DNA of 64,000 nucleotides from Roseateles sp. (GTDB taxonomy: Bacteria > Pseudomonadota > Gammaproteobacteria > Burkholderiales > Burkholderiaceae_C): assembly GCA_016790285.1 (NCBI GenBank), contig JAEUPJ010000016.1, forward strand, positions 1 to 64,000. The letters run 5' to 3'. A model generated the notes under the pieces. That model made no database searches. It saw nothing but the letters and a program-made list of their open reading frames with translations, and was not told the DNA's origin. The translations under genes and the position numbers were made by a program. The stretch's first letter is position 1, and the number at the start of each line of letters is the position of its first letter. This document shows positions 19,015 through 28,847 of this stretch, piece by piece.

Positions 19015-22000
19015 ATGCCCGCTGAATTCGCCCCGCTGCCCCGCCATGCCCTCCGGCTCGCTCCACTGGCCGCGCTCCTGCTGTGCATCGGCGCCCCGGC
19101 CCAGGACCTGCCGGGCCAGCAGCCCCCCACGGCCGTCAGCACCCCCGCCCTGCCCGTCACGCCGGCCGTGCGCAGCGAGCGGACCTTCCTGATGTCGGCC
19201 TTCATGGCCACCTCGCAGGACAAGCTCAGCCTCTTCTCGTCCACGGACGGCATCACCTACACGTCGCTGGGCTCGGAGGTCTACCAGCCACCGCAGGGCC
19301 TGCTGCGCGACCCCTCCATCCTGCGTGCGGCCGACGGCCAGTACTACATCGCCTACACCACCGGTTGGTCGGGCAGCACCTTCGGCATCGCGCGCTCGGC
19401 CGACCTCAAGAACTGGACGCATGTGGCCGACGTGCCCGTGGCGCTGCCGGGCGTCACCAACGTGTGGGCGCCGGAGTGGTTCCGCGACAGCGACGGCAGC
19501 GTGCACCTGGTGGTGAGCCTGTCGCGCGGTGGCACCCAGGGCCCGTTCGCCGCCTACACCGTCAAGGCGCTGGACGCCGGCTTCACCCGCTTCGCGGCAC
19601 CAACGCCCATGCAGGGGCTTTCGCAGAACTACATCGACACCTTCGTCATCGCGCACGACGGCCGCTACGTGGCGTTCACGAAGAACGAGACGACCAAGTT
19701 CATCGAACGCGCCACCGCGCCGTCGCTGCAGGGCCCCTGGACGCTGGACCGCACCGGCGACTGGGCCGGGTGGGGCGGCCCGTCGGAGGGCCAGGCGCTG
19801 GTGCCCATCCAGGGGCCTGACGGCAAGGTCGGCTGGCGCATCTACTTCGACGACTACACGACCAAGCGCTACTGGTACTCCGACAGCTTCGACGGCCTGC
19901 AGACCTGGAGCCCCAAGCGGGAGCTCGGCGGCGTCTCCGGCACGGTGCGCCACTTCACCGTCATCAGCGAAGAGACCGCCCGGCTTGAACGCACCACCGC
20001 CCCCAAGGCGCGCCCCAAGGCCATCGCCTGGGACCGCCACTCGCTCATCATCGACGGCAAGCGCGAGATGATCTTCGCCGGCGAGTTCCACCCCTTCCGC
20101 CTGCCCTCGCCGAGCCTGTGGCGCGACGTGCTGCAGAAGATGAAGGCCTCGGGGCTGAACGCCGTGTCGTTCTACTTCAGCTGGGGCTACCACTCCGCCA
20201 AGCCGGGGCATTACGACTTCACCGGCATCCGCAACATCGAGCGCGCCATCCAGATGGCCGAGGAGGAAGGCCTGTACGTCATCGCCCGCATGGGGCCTTA
20301 CGTCAACGCCGAGCTGACCGCGGGCGGCTTCCCCGGCTGGCTGCTGCGCCAGCGGGCCGAAGCCCGCACCGACGCGGCCGAGTACCAGGCCGCTGCCGAC
20401 GAATGGATGACGCAGATCAACGCCATCCTCGCCCGTCACCAGATCACCAACGGCGGCGGCACCGTCATCGCCTATCAGCTGGAAAACGAGCTGTTCGCGG
20501 TGAACCCGAAGAACATCCGCCACATGCAGCACCTGGCGGACAAGGCGCGGGCGGACGGCATCACGGTGCCCCTTTTCCACAACGCTGCCTCGCGCCTGCC
20601 GGACTGGACGCCCAGGAACTCCACCGCCCCCTTCGCCAACCCCGGCCCCACCGACCTGTACGCCTTCGACGGCTACCCCGGCGGCGTCTGCAGCGTGGAC
20701 GGCAAGCCCGGCGCACCCGCGCCCGCGCCCGACTGGGGCATCTACGGCAAGAACATCCCCAAGGTCGGGTCGCTGGCCTCGCCCAACACGCCGGGCTTCG
20801 TCGCCGAGATCGGCGCCGGCTGGTTCGACTACTGGGGCAGCAACGGCACCTACGAATGCACGGCGCGCCGCCAGGGGCCGGGCTACCAGCGCGTGTTCTA
20901 CGGCAGCAGCCTCATCAACGCGCTCTCCATCCACTCCATCTACATGGCCTACGGCGGCACCAGCTGGGGCTGGCAGCCCGGGCCCATCGTCTACACCAGC
21001 TACGACTACGGCGCACCCATCAGCGAAGCGCGCGTGATGCGCGACAAGGCCCTCGTGCTCAAGCAGATGGGCGGCTTCGTGCAGGCGGCCACGCCCGTGC
21101 TCGCGCAGATGGACAAGGGCGAGGTGCTCGACCCGGGCAATGTCAAGGTCAAGCTCTATCACAACGTCAACCAGGCGCTGGGCAGCCATGTGCTGCTGGC
21201 CCAGCACAACCAACTGAGCGGCACCGAGGCATTCGGCTTCACGCTGCAGACGCGTGACGGCCGCTACCGCATCCCCCAGGCCGGCCAGCTCACGCTGACG
21301 GGCCAGGACGCCAAGCTGCTGCTGGCGAGCTATGCGCTGGAGCGCCAGCACCTCGTCTACAGCACGAGCGAGCTGCAGGCCCAGATGCAACATGGCAACC
21401 GCGACGTCGCCCTGCTCTACGGGCGCGACGGCGATGAGGGCGAGACGGTGCTGCGCTACGCCATGCGACCCGAGGTGAAGCTGCTGCGCGGCCAGGCCCA
21501 GGTGAGCTGGGACGGCAAGACCGGCGACCTGCGGCTGAACTACCGCCACCGCGGCCTCATCGAGGTGCTGGTCAGCGGCGGCGGCCGCGCGCCGCTGGTG
21601 CTGCTGATCGCCGACGAGAAGACCGCCCAGGAGTTCTGGCGCCTGCAGGCCGGCACGCAGGCCGTGTTGGTGCGCAGCCCGGGCCTCGTGCGCAGCGCCA
21701 CCCTGGACGGCGGCACGCTCAAGCTCACCGGCGACACGACCGCGCCGAGCCTGCTGCGCGCCTGGGTGCCCGACGGCGTCGCGGCACTCGCGTTCAACGG
21801 CGCCGTCGTTGCCTCCGATCGGCGGGACTTCAGCCTCGCCGCCCGCGCCGCCCTGCCCGGCCCGGCGCCCGTCGCGCTGCCGGACCTGACCCGCCAGACC
21901 TGGTGGACGCGCGTCGACTCGATGGAGTCCGCCCCCGAGTTCGACGACAGCACCTGGCGCCGGGCCGATGCCGCCGTTTCCGCGGCCAACGTCTACACCG

Positions 22001-22926
22001 CACCCGACAAGGGCCAGCCCGTGCTGGCGATGAGCGACTACGGCTTCCACCACGGTGATGTCTGGTACCGCGGCCGCTTCACGACGACCGAGCCTCAGCC
22101 ACTTCAGCTCGAACTCTTCTTCGGCGGCGGCGGCGCCGGCCTGATCCAGGTGTGGCTGGACGGCAAGTTCCTCGGCCAGCAGGAGCATGACACCGGCCGC
22201 CCCTTCCCCGAGACGACGGACACCTTCAAGCAGTGGCTCAAGGACCTGCCGCCCGGCGAACACGTGCTGTCGGTGATGGTGCGCAACAACTCCCACAACT
22301 GGGACCTGTTCGCCGACGACGCGCACAAGGAGGCCCGCGGCCTGATCGCCGCCTCGATCGCCCCGCGCGGCGGCCAACGCTTCGCCGTGCCCATCGCCTG
22401 GAAGCTGCAGGGCAACAAGGGCGGCGAGAACATCGCCGACCTCGTGCGCGGCCCCATGAACAACGGCGGCCTCTTCGGCGAGCGCATGGGCTGGCACCTG
22501 CCGGCGGACCCGGCCCGGCCGCAGCCCGGCTGGACGGCAGCGCCCGTCTCCACCCCACCGCCCGCGCCCGGCACCTACTGGCTGCGCACGCAGTTCAAGC
22601 TCGACCTGCCCGCCGGCCACGACGTGCAGCTGGGCCTGGCCTTTGGCGACACCACGCAGCCGCGCTCGGCCGTCGAGAACCGCGCACTCATCTTCGTGAA
22701 CGGCTGGAACCTCGGCCAGTTCATCGCCCACATCGGCCCGCAGCGCGTCTTCGTGCTGCCGCCAGGCATCCTCAACCCGAACGGCGAGAACACGCTGACC
22801 CTGGCCGTCACCACCGACGGCCAGGCCGCCAACGCACTGGAGCCCGCACGGCTCGTGCCGCTGGCCATCGCCCGCGGCGGCGTGCCGCTGGAACCCGTGG
22901 CGCAACCGCGCCAGCTGCAGCGATGA
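19015..22926 (+). CDS. Exported two-enzyme fusion: GH43-like beta-propeller plus GH35 beta-galactosidase
   Basis: A 1303-residue protein with a signal peptide (hydrophobic LAPLAALLLCIGAPAQ). Residues about 55-325 form a GH43-type five-bladed propeller with candidate catalytic residues Asp99 (LLRDPSIL), Asp208 (NYIDTFV) and Glu258 (PSEGQAL), suggesting arabinofuranosidase or galactanase activity. Residues about 335-700 form a GH35 barrel: GEFHPFRLP, acid/base Glu492 in AYQLENELF and nucleophile Glu598 in GFVAEIGAGWFDYWG. Beta-sandwich domains typical of large GH35 enzymes complete the C-terminus. Together they could remove arabinose and galactose from rhamnogalacturonan I side chains. The reading frame is uninterrupted across the junction, and the next gene overlaps by 4 bp. 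Confidence 0.88.
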   Translation: MPAEFAPLPRHALRLAPLAALLLCIGAPAQDLPGQQPPTAVSTPALPVTPAVRSERTFLMSAFMATSQDKLSLFSSTDGITYTSLGSEVYQPPQGLLRDPSILRAADGQYYIAYTTGWSGSTFGIARSADLKNWTHVADVPVALPGVTNVWAPEWFRDSDGSVHLVVSLSRGGTQGPFAAYTVKALDAGFTRFAAPTPMQGLSQNYIDTFVIAHDGRYVAFTKNETTKFIERATAPSLQGPWTLDRTGDWAGWGGPSEGQALVPIQGPDGKVGWRIYFDDYTTKRYWYSDSFDGLQTWSPKRELGGVSGTVRHFTVISEETARLERTTAPKARPKAIAWDRHSLIIDGKREMIFAGEFHPFRLPSPSLWRDVLQKMKASGLNAVSFYFSWGYHSAKPGHYDFTGIRNIERAIQMAEEEGLYVIARMGPYVNAELTAGGFPGWLLRQRAEARTDAAEYQAAADEWMTQINAILARHQITNGGGTVIAYQLENELFAVNPKNIRHMQHLADKARADGITVPLFHNAASRLPDWTPRNSTAPFANPGPTDLYAFDGYPGGVCSVDGKPGAPAPAPDWGIYGKNIPKVGSLASPNTPGFVAEIGAGWFDYWGSNGTYECTARRQGPGYQRVFYGSSLINALSIHSIYMAYGGTSWGWQPGPIVYTSYDYGAPISEARVMRDKALVLKQMGGFVQAATPVLAQMDKGEVLDPGNVKVKLYHNVNQALGSHVLLAQHNQLSGTEAFGFTLQTRDGRYRIPQAGQLTLTGQDAKLLLASYALERQHLVYSTSELQAQMQHGNRDVALLYGRDGDEGETVLRYAMRPEVKLLRGQAQVSWDGKTGDLRLNYRHRGLIEVLVSGGGRAPLVLLIADEKTAQEFWRLQAGTQAVLVRSPGLVRSATLDGGTLKLTGDTTAPSLLRAWVPDGVAALAFNGAVVASDRRDFSLAARAALPGPAPVALPDLTRQTWWTRVDSMESAPEFDDSTWRRADAAVSAANVYTAPDKGQPVLAMSDYGFHHGDVWYRGRFTTTEPQPLQLELFFGGGGAGLIQVWLDGKFLGQQEHDTGRPFPETTDTFKQWLKDLPPGEHVLSVMVRNNSHNWDLFADDAHKEARGLIAASIAPRGGQRFAVPIAWKLQGNKGGENIADLVRGPMNNGGLFGERMGWHLPADPARPQPGWTAAPVSTPPPAPGTYWLRTQFKLDLPAGHDVQLGLAFGDTTQPRSAVENRALIFVNGWNLGQFIAHIGPQRVFVLPPGILNPNGENTLTLAVTTDGQAANALEPARLVPLAIARGGVPLEPVAQPRQLQR

Positions 22927-25343
22927 GCCTCCACGCCCAACGCCTGACCCTGCTGGCTGCCGGCCTTGCGCTGGCGCTGGTCGCCGGCACGGTGCTCGCC
23001 CAGCGCCAGGAGCAGCGGCTGGACACTGGTTGGCGCTTCAGCAAGAGCGACCCCGGCGCCGCCATGAACCCGGCCTTCGACGACAGCGGCTGGCGTGCCG
23101 TGCGCGTGCCGCACGACTGGAGCCAGGACGAGCCCTTCAGCCCCGCCTACGGCAGCGGCAATGGCTACGCGGCCGGCGGCATCGCCTGGTACCGCCGCAG
23201 CTTCGCGCTGGACGCCGCCCAACGCGGCCGCGTGGCCCGCGTCATCTTCGACGGCGTCTACGACCACGCCCAGGTCTGGGTCAACGGCCACTACGTCGGC
23301 GGCCGCCCCTACGGCTACAGCAGCTTCGAGTTCGAGCTGACCCGCCACCTCAAGACCGACGGCAGCCCCAACGTGCTGGCCGTGCGCGTGGACCATTCGC
23401 GCCAGACCGACTCCCGCTACTTCACCGGCTCGGGCATCTACCGCGAGGCCCGGCTGAGCTTCACGGACACCCTGCACATCGCGCCGTGGGGCACGCAGGT
23501 CACCACGCCGAAGGTCAGCGCCACGCGCGCCGAGGTGCAGGCCGCGGCCGACCTCATCAACGCCGCGGGCAGCCCGCGCCAGTTCACGCTGCGTGCGGAG
23601 CTGCTCGCGCCGGACGGCCGCGTCGTCGCCCGCCGCGAGACGGCTTCGCGGCTGGCTGCGGGCGAGCGGCGCACGCTGTCGCAGGCCCTCGCCGTCGACC
23701 ACCCGCAGCGCTGGTCGCTCGACACGCCCGCCCTCTACACGTTGCGCCACACGGTGCTGGTGCAGGGCCAGGCGGTCGACGAGACGCGCACGCCTTTCGG
23801 CATTCGCAGCTTCCGCTTCGACCCCGACACCGGCTTCACGCTCAACGGCCACCCGCTCAAGCTCAAGGGCGTGTGCCTGCACCACGACGCCGGCAGCCTC
23901 GGGGCCGCAGTGCCGGTGTCGGTGCTGCAGCGCCGGCTGCAGCAGCTCAAGGACATCGGCGTCAACGCCCTGCGCACCAGCCACAACCCGCCCGCGCCCG
24001 AACTGCTGGACCTGGCGGACCGCATGGGCTTCCTCGTGCAGGCGGAGGCCTTCGACGAATTCACGCCGACCAAGAACAAGTGGATCGCCGGCTGGAACGT
24101 CGGCGTGCCCGGCCGCCAGGGCTACGGCGAGGAGTTCGCCGCCTGGAGCGTGCGCGATGTCCAAGACATGGTGCGGCGCGACCGCAACCACCCCAGCATC
24201 GTGATGTGGAGCATCGGCAACGAGGTCGACTACCCCAACGACCCGTTCTCCCACCCGGTGCTCGGCGCGAAGTACCGCCCGACCGCGCCGCCAGCCAGCG
24301 ACCTCGTCCGCTGGGGCCGCCCGCTGGTGGACGCCGTGCGCCGCCTGGACCCGACGCGCCCCGTCACGGCGGCCATGGCGTCCGTGGAGATGAGCGACGC
24401 CGTCGGCTTTGCCAGCCTCTTCGACGTGGCCGGCTACAACTACCAGGAAGCCCGCTACGCCGCCGACCGCGCGAAGTACCCCAGGCGCGTCATCTACGGC
24501 AGCGAGAACCGGCACGACTACCGCGCCTGGGCCATCGTGCGCGACACGCCGGCCATCTCGGCGCAGTTCCTGTGGACGGGCTTCGACTACCTGGGCGAGG
24601 CCGGCCGCTGGCCGCAGCGCGCCGCAGACTTCGGCCTCTTCGACCTGGCCGGCTTCATGAAGCCGCGCGGCGCCTTCCGTGCGAGCCTGTGGAGTGACAA
24701 GCCCGTCGTCGCACTCGCCGCGGCCACCGCGTCGGCCACGCTCGTCGCCTCGCAGTCGGGCCAGGGCACGCCGCTGCTGGACCAGCAAAAGCGCGCCCAG
24801 GTCGCCCAGCACTGGAACTGGCCGGCCGGCGAGTCCGTCGTCGTCTCGGCCTACGCCAACACGCCCGAGGTGCAGCTGTGGCTGAACGGCCGCCTCGTGG
24901 GCACGCAAAAGTCGGCCGACGCGGTGGAAGGCATCCTGAGCTGGACCCTGCCCTTCGAGGCCGGCGAGCTCAAGGCCGTGGGCCTGAAGGACGGCCAAGC
25001 CGTCGCCGAGTCGCAGCTGCTCACGGCCGGCGCGCCTGCGCGCATCGAGCTGCAGCGCGTGGCCCGTGGCGATGACGGCGTGGAGCAGGTCGCCTACTTC
25101 GTCGTCGACGCCCAGGGCCGCCGCGTCCCGGACGCGTCCCACCGCCTGACCTTCCAACCCACCGGGCTCGAGATCCTCGGCATCGGCAATGGCAACCTCG
25201 CCGACGTGGATGATCCGCGGGATGCCGAGCACGCCGCCTTCGAGGGGCGGGGCCTGGCCGTCCTGCACCGCACCGACCCCGCCCTGCCCGCGCGCCTGCG
25301 CGTCACCGCGCCGGGGCTCGGCGCGGCCGAGCTGTCCTTCTGA
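22923..25343 (+). CDS. Exported GH2 beta-galactosidase
   Basis: An 806-residue secreted enzyme with signal peptide (about 1-26, ending VLAQ). Domain order is an N-terminal sugar-binding sandwich (TGWRFSKSDPGAAMNPAFDDSGWRAVRVPHDWS), an Ig-like domain, a catalytic barrel (about 300-600), then two C-terminal sandwich domains of the DUF4982/GH2-C5 type. Candidate catalytic residues are acid/base Glu434 (MWSIGNEVD) and nucleophile Glu528 (IYGSENRHD). It probably cleaves terminal beta-galactose from galactan side chains. ATGA overlap with the GH43-GH35 gene indicates translational coupling, and GH105 follows 32 bp later. Confidence 0.9.
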   Translation: MSLHAQRLTLLAAGLALALVAGTVLAQRQEQRLDTGWRFSKSDPGAAMNPAFDDSGWRAVRVPHDWSQDEPFSPAYGSGNGYAAGGIAWYRRSFALDAAQRGRVARVIFDGVYDHAQVWVNGHYVGGRPYGYSSFEFELTRHLKTDGSPNVLAVRVDHSRQTDSRYFTGSGIYREARLSFTDTLHIAPWGTQVTTPKVSATRAEVQAAADLINAAGSPRQFTLRAELLAPDGRVVARRETASRLAAGERRTLSQALAVDHPQRWSLDTPALYTLRHTVLVQGQAVDETRTPFGIRSFRFDPDTGFTLNGHPLKLKGVCLHHDAGSLGAAVPVSVLQRRLQQLKDIGVNALRTSHNPPAPELLDLADRMGFLVQAEAFDEFTPTKNKWIAGWNVGVPGRQGYGEEFAAWSVRDVQDMVRRDRNHPSIVMWSIGNEVDYPNDPFSHPVLGAKYRPTAPPASDLVRWGRPLVDAVRRLDPTRPVTAAMASVEMSDAVGFASLFDVAGYNYQEARYAADRAKYPRRVIYGSENRHDYRAWAIVRDTPAISAQFLWTGFDYLGEAGRWPQRAADFGLFDLAGFMKPRGAFRASLWSDKPVVALAAATASATLVASQSGQGTPLLDQQKRAQVAQHWNWPAGESVVVSAYANTPEVQLWLNGRLVGTQKSADAVEGILSWTLPFEAGELKAVGLKDGQAVAESQLLTAGAPARIELQRVARGDDGVEQVAYFVVDAQGRRVPDASHRLTFQPTGLEILGIGNGNLADVDDPRDAEHAAFEGRGLAVLHRTDPALPARLRVTAPGLGAAELSF

Positions 25344-25375
25344 GCTGACCCCGAGCCGTACACCGAGACCAGACC

Positions 25376-26539
25376 ATGCCCAAGCAGATCCTCAAGCCCG
25401 TCGACTCCTCCAAGATCCACCCGCTGCTGGCCCACCACACGGCCCACCTGGGCGCCGACCGCGATGACATCCGCGGCGCCGTGGACCGGCTCATCCACAA
25501 CCTCGTGAACATCGAGGACACCGACGGCAAGTTCCTGCTGCGCCTGGCCGATGGCCGCGTGCTGGACACCAAAGGCTGGAACGGGTTCGAGTGGACGCAT
25601 GGCGTGGGCCTGTACGGCGTCTACAAGGTCTGGGAGCTCACCGGCGACCCGCAGGCCTGGGACATCATGACGAACTGGTTCGAGGCCCGGTTCGCCGAGG
25701 GTATGCCCAGCCGCAACATCAACACGGTGGCGCCCTTCCTGACCCTGGCCTACCTGTTCGAGCGCACCGGCGAGCGCCGCTACCTGCCCTACATCGACCG
25801 CTGGGCGGAGTGGGTCTACCACGACCTGCCGCGCACCGAGGAAGGCGGCTTCCAGCACATCGTCTACAACAGCGTGAACCACCAGCAGCTGTGGGACGAC
25901 ACGCTGATGATGTCGGTGCTGCCGCTGGCCAAGTTCGGGCTGCTGCTGAACCGGCCTCACTACGTGGAAGAGGCCAAGCGGCAGTTCATGGTGCACATCA
26001 AGTACCTGGCCGACCGCAAGACCGGCCTGTGGTTCCATGGCTGGACGTTCGAGGGCCGCCACAACTTCGCCAACGCCTTGTGGGCACGCGGCAACTCGTG
26101 GGTGACCATCGTCATCCCGGAGTTCATCGAGCTGCTGAACCTGCCCGAGGGCGATGCCTTCCGGCAGTTCCTCGTCTCCACGCTGGAAGCGCAGGTGAAG
26201 GCGCTGGCGGCCTGCCAGTCGCCTTCGGGGCTGTGGCCGACGCTGCTGGATGACCCGACGTCCTACGACGAGGCAGCTGCGTCCGCAGGCTTCGCCTACG
26301 GCATCCTGAAGGCGGTGCGGCGGGGCTACCTGCCGCGGTCGTATGAAGCGGTGGGGCTCAAGGCGGCCTTGGCGGTGCGCGGCAAGATCAATGACGCCGG
26401 GGAGCTGACGCAGGTGAGCTTTGGGACGCCGGTGTTCAACACGCTGCAGGAGTACAAGGACATTCCGTTGACGTCGATGCCGTTTGGGCAGGCGATGGCG
26501 TTGCTGGCGATGGGTGAGCTGCTGGTGCGGTTCATCTGA
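25376..26539 (+). CDS. GH105 unsaturated rhamnogalacturonyl hydrolase
   Basis: Hydrates and removes the unsaturated galacturonosyl residue left by RG lyases, as YteR does in Bacillus. The 387 residues have no signal peptide, so it acts in the cytoplasm on imported oligosaccharides. Family landmarks are WNGFEWTHGVGLYGV, MPSRNINTVAPFLTLAYL, the catalytic motif WDDTLMM with Asp175 as proposed catalytic residue, HGWTFEGRHNFANALWARGNSWV, and the late AAASAGFAYGILKAVRRGYL. Third gene of the 19015-26539 operon; the first repeat element begins 46 bp after its stop. Confidence 0.93.
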   Translation: MPKQILKPVDSSKIHPLLAHHTAHLGADRDDIRGAVDRLIHNLVNIEDTDGKFLLRLADGRVLDTKGWNGFEWTHGVGLYGVYKVWELTGDPQAWDIMTNWFEARFAEGMPSRNINTVAPFLTLAYLFERTGERRYLPYIDRWAEWVYHDLPRTEEGGFQHIVYNSVNHQQLWDDTLMMSVLPLAKFGLLLNRPHYVEEAKRQFMVHIKYLADRKTGLWFHGWTFEGRHNFANALWARGNSWVTIVIPEFIELLNLPEGDAFRQFLVSTLEAQVKALAACQSPSGLWPTLLDDPTSYDEAAASAGFAYGILKAVRRGYLPRSYEAVGLKAALAVRGKINDAGELTQVSFGTPVFNTLQEYKDIPLTSMPFGQAMALLAMGELLVRFI

Positions 26540-26585
26540 CGGTTTGCCGGGTGCTTATGCGCTGCTTTGGTTTGATGGTCAGGCA

Positions 26586-27134
26586 CAGCGGGGAATTCGC
26601 CCCCGCGGGCGACCTACTTTTTGTGTCGACAAAAAGTAGGCAAAAAACGACCCCTGCAAAACCGCCCCTGCGGGGTCCCCTGCGATGCTCGCAACCCGGG
26701 GGCGCGCCCAACTCGCTTCGCTACGCTCCGCTCAAACAAAGGGGCGCGAGTCAGAAGTTGAAGCGCGCTGCGCGCGCCCCCCGGGTTGCTGCGCTTCTCG
26801 GCGGTTTAGAAGGGGAGGCCCAGAACAGCCGAAACAGCCAACAGCCGAACAGCCAACAGCCAAACGCCACATCCCTGCGGTCGCGGCTGTTCCTTCACTC
26901 CCCCCTGGAGCCCGCCGAGCAGCGCAAGGACTTGAGGGCGCGTGCGCAGCACGCTTCAACCTCTGACTTCGCGCGGTTGTCTGAGCGCAGCGTAGCGAAG
27001 CGAGTTCCGCGCGAGCCCTCAAGGCCTGAGCAGCGCAGGGCAGCCCGAAGGGCCGGGCGGATCGGGGGGCGACTTTTTGCCTACTTTTTGGTCGCTCAAA
27101 AAGTAGGTCGCCCGCGGGGGCGAATTCCCCGCTG
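26586..27134. repeat. 549-bp inverted-repeat element, copy 1
   Basis: The ends are 37-bp perfect inverted repeats (26586-26622 and 27098-27134; outer bases CAGCGGGGAATTCGCC). Inside each end sits a hairpin: a 12-bp stem with 4-base loop at 26613-26640 (arm CCTACTTTTTGT) and an 11-bp stem at 27080-27107 (arm CCTACTTTTTG). Imperfect inverted symmetry continues inward, for example AGTCAGAAGTTGAAGC near 26757 against GCTTCAACCTCTGACT near 26955. It fills nearly all of the 646-bp gap 26540-27185, which has no supported gene. A shorter relative is at 31624-31844. It resembles a nonautonomous palindromic repeat, not an insertion sequence; no transposase is encoded. Confidence 0.85.
26824..26863. repeat. 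AACAGCC short tandem repeat at the centre of repeat element 1
   Basis: Five near-perfect AACAGCC units, separated by 0-2 extra bases, form the centre of the large inverted repeat. This tract is missing from the shorter copy 2. Confidence 0.7.
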
Positions 27135-27185
27135 GGCCTTGCCAGAAAACACAAAGCAGAGACAAGCGCTCCAAGCGCGCAAGCC

Positions 27186-28847
27186 ATGATCACCAAGAAC
27201 CTCCACCCCTCCGCCAAAGAACCCACCTGGGTCAACTACTGGGGCTGGGGCTCCGGCGACATGCTCGGCGCCGGCGCCCAGGCCGTCATCACCGGCTGGC
27301 TGTTCTATTTCTTCACCACCTTCTGCGGCCTGTCCGCGGTGGAGGCCGGTCTCATCCTCGGCCTGCCGCGGCTGCTGGAGGCCATCACCTGCCCGCTCAT
27401 CGGCTATGTGTCGGACAACCTGCGCCACACCTGGGTCGGCCGCAAGATCGGGCGGCGCAAGGTGTTCCTGCTGATCACGATCCCGCTGCTGCCCAGCTTC
27501 GCGCTGATCTTCCGCACCGGCCACACCTTCACCTACTACCTGCTGGCCTTCATCTTCTTCGAGCTGCTCTACACGATGTTTCTCATCCCCTGGGAAACGC
27601 TGGCCGCCGAGATGACCAAGGACTACAAGGCCAAGGCCCGCTTCGCCGGGGCGCGCATGATCGTGGCGCAGAGCTCGGCCATCCTGGCGTCCTACCTGCC
27701 CACGCTGCTGATCAGCCAGTTCGGCGGCAAGGACTCGCCCGACACATTCTTCTGGATGGCCGCGATCTTCGGCGTGATCTTCTCGGTGGTCGTGCTCATC
27801 GTCGTGCTCACGACCTGGGAGCGCCCCTACGGCACGCGTGAACAGGCCGTCATGTCGCAGACCTACGGCGGCGTGTCGCTCAGCGTGGTGCTGATGATCC
27901 CGGTGAAGATGTTCCGCGACCTCTTCTCCACGCTGAAGATCCGCGCCTTCCGCCAGCACCTGTCCATCTACCTGGGCGGCTACCTGTCGCAGGACATCTT
28001 CAACACCGCCTTCCCCATCTTCGTGACGACGGTGCTGATGGGCGCCACCCTCGTCATCTCCCAGCTGATGACGGTCATGTACGTGGCGCAGCTGATCTCG
28101 GTCATGGTGGCCATCCAGATCGTCATCCGCACCGGGCCTGTGCTCGCCTACCGGCTCGCCATCAGCCTCTTCGGCGCCGCCCTGCTGCTGTACCTCGGCT
28201 TCTTCCTCGTGCGGCCCGAAGGCTTTGCGGCCGGCTTCCAGGCGCTGGGCACCAGCCTCTTCACGGCGCTGGACCCGACGCGCGACGGCTTCTCCCCGGG
28301 CCTGGTCTTCTGGACCTTCGTGCCCATCCTGCTCGCGGGCCTGGGCCGCGGCACGCTGAACTTCGTGCCCTGGTCGGTCTACAACTACCTGCCCGACATC
28401 GACGAGGCCGTCACGGGCCAGCGCCGAGAGGGCATCTTCGCGGGCGTCATGACGCTGGTGCGCAAGGTCGCGCAGAGCGCGGCCATCATCGCCAGCGGCT
28501 GGATCATCGACCTGGGCGGCTACATCTCGCCCAAGTCGCGCCCTGGCGAGGTCATCGTCCAAAGCCCCGAGGCCATCACCACCATCACCGCGCTGATGGT
28601 CGGCGGGCCCCTGCTCATGATGGTGCTGGGCATGCTGGCCTCGTGGCGCTTCCGCCTGAACGCGAGCACGCACGCGGTGCTCGTGAACGAAGTGGAGCGC
28701 CTGCGCCACGGCGCCACCGAAGCCGAGAGCCCCGAGAGCCAGCGCATCGTCGAAGACCTGACCGGCTGGCCTTACGAACGCCTCTGGGGCCGAGCCCCTG
28801 GCGGCCTGCCCAACTCCGAACTTCCCGTGCCACAGGCCCGCCCATGA
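27186..28847 (+). CDS. GPH/MFS-family sugar:cation symporter
   Basis: A 553-residue inner membrane protein with about 12 hydrophobic helices, of the glycoside-pentoside-hexuronide (MelB-like) type. Signatures are WVNYWGWGSGDMLGAGAQAVITGWLFYFF at the start (first helix), the loop LIGYVSDNLRHTWVGRKIGRRK (D and basic residues of the conserved cytoplasmic loop) and LIPWETLAAEMTKDYKAKARFAGARM. A long C-terminal cytoplasmic tail follows. Context argues that it imports rhamnose- and galacturonate-containing oligosaccharides for GH105 and the rha enzymes. It is bracketed with the next gene by the two repeat elements and overlaps that gene by 4 bp. Confidence 0.9.
   Translation: MITKNLHPSAKEPTWVNYWGWGSGDMLGAGAQAVITGWLFYFFTTFCGLSAVEAGLILGLPRLLEAITCPLIGYVSDNLRHTWVGRKIGRRKVFLLITIPLLPSFALIFRTGHTFTYYLLAFIFFELLYTMFLIPWETLAAEMTKDYKAKARFAGARMIVAQSSAILASYLPTLLISQFGGKDSPDTFFWMAAIFGVIFSVVVLIVVLTTWERPYGTREQAVMSQTYGGVSLSVVLMIPVKMFRDLFSTLKIRAFRQHLSIYLGGYLSQDIFNTAFPIFVTTVLMGATLVISQLMTVMYVAQLISVMVAIQIVIRTGPVLAYRLAISLFGAALLLYLGFFLVRPEGFAAGFQALGTSLFTALDPTRDGFSPGLVFWTFVPILLAGLGRGTLNFVPWSVYNYLPDIDEAVTGQRREGIFAGVMTLVRKVAQSAAIIASGWIIDLGGYISPKSRPGEVIVQSPEAITTITALMVGGPLLMMVLGMLASWRFRLNASTHAVLVNEVERLRHGATEAESPESQRIVEDLTGWPYERLWGRAPGGLPNSELPVPQARP

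Noticed and set aside
18421..22905. A 1494-codon open frame on the minus strand opposite the GH43-GH35 gene
   Set aside because: It is antisense to a gene with clear catalytic motifs, its protein is a low-complexity His/Gly/Arg/Val mix, and its last part coincides with an alternative frame of ftsY. High GC leaves such frames open.
26824..26863. AACAGCC units considered as a CRISPR-like array
   Set aside because: Units are 7 bases without unique spacers and there are no cas genes in the window.
26551..27189. Possible small genes inside the first repeat element
   Set aside because: Frames there follow the inverted-repeat structure, lack ribosome binding sites and encode Arg/Ala/Ser-rich low-complexity peptides; similar frames appear in copy 2.
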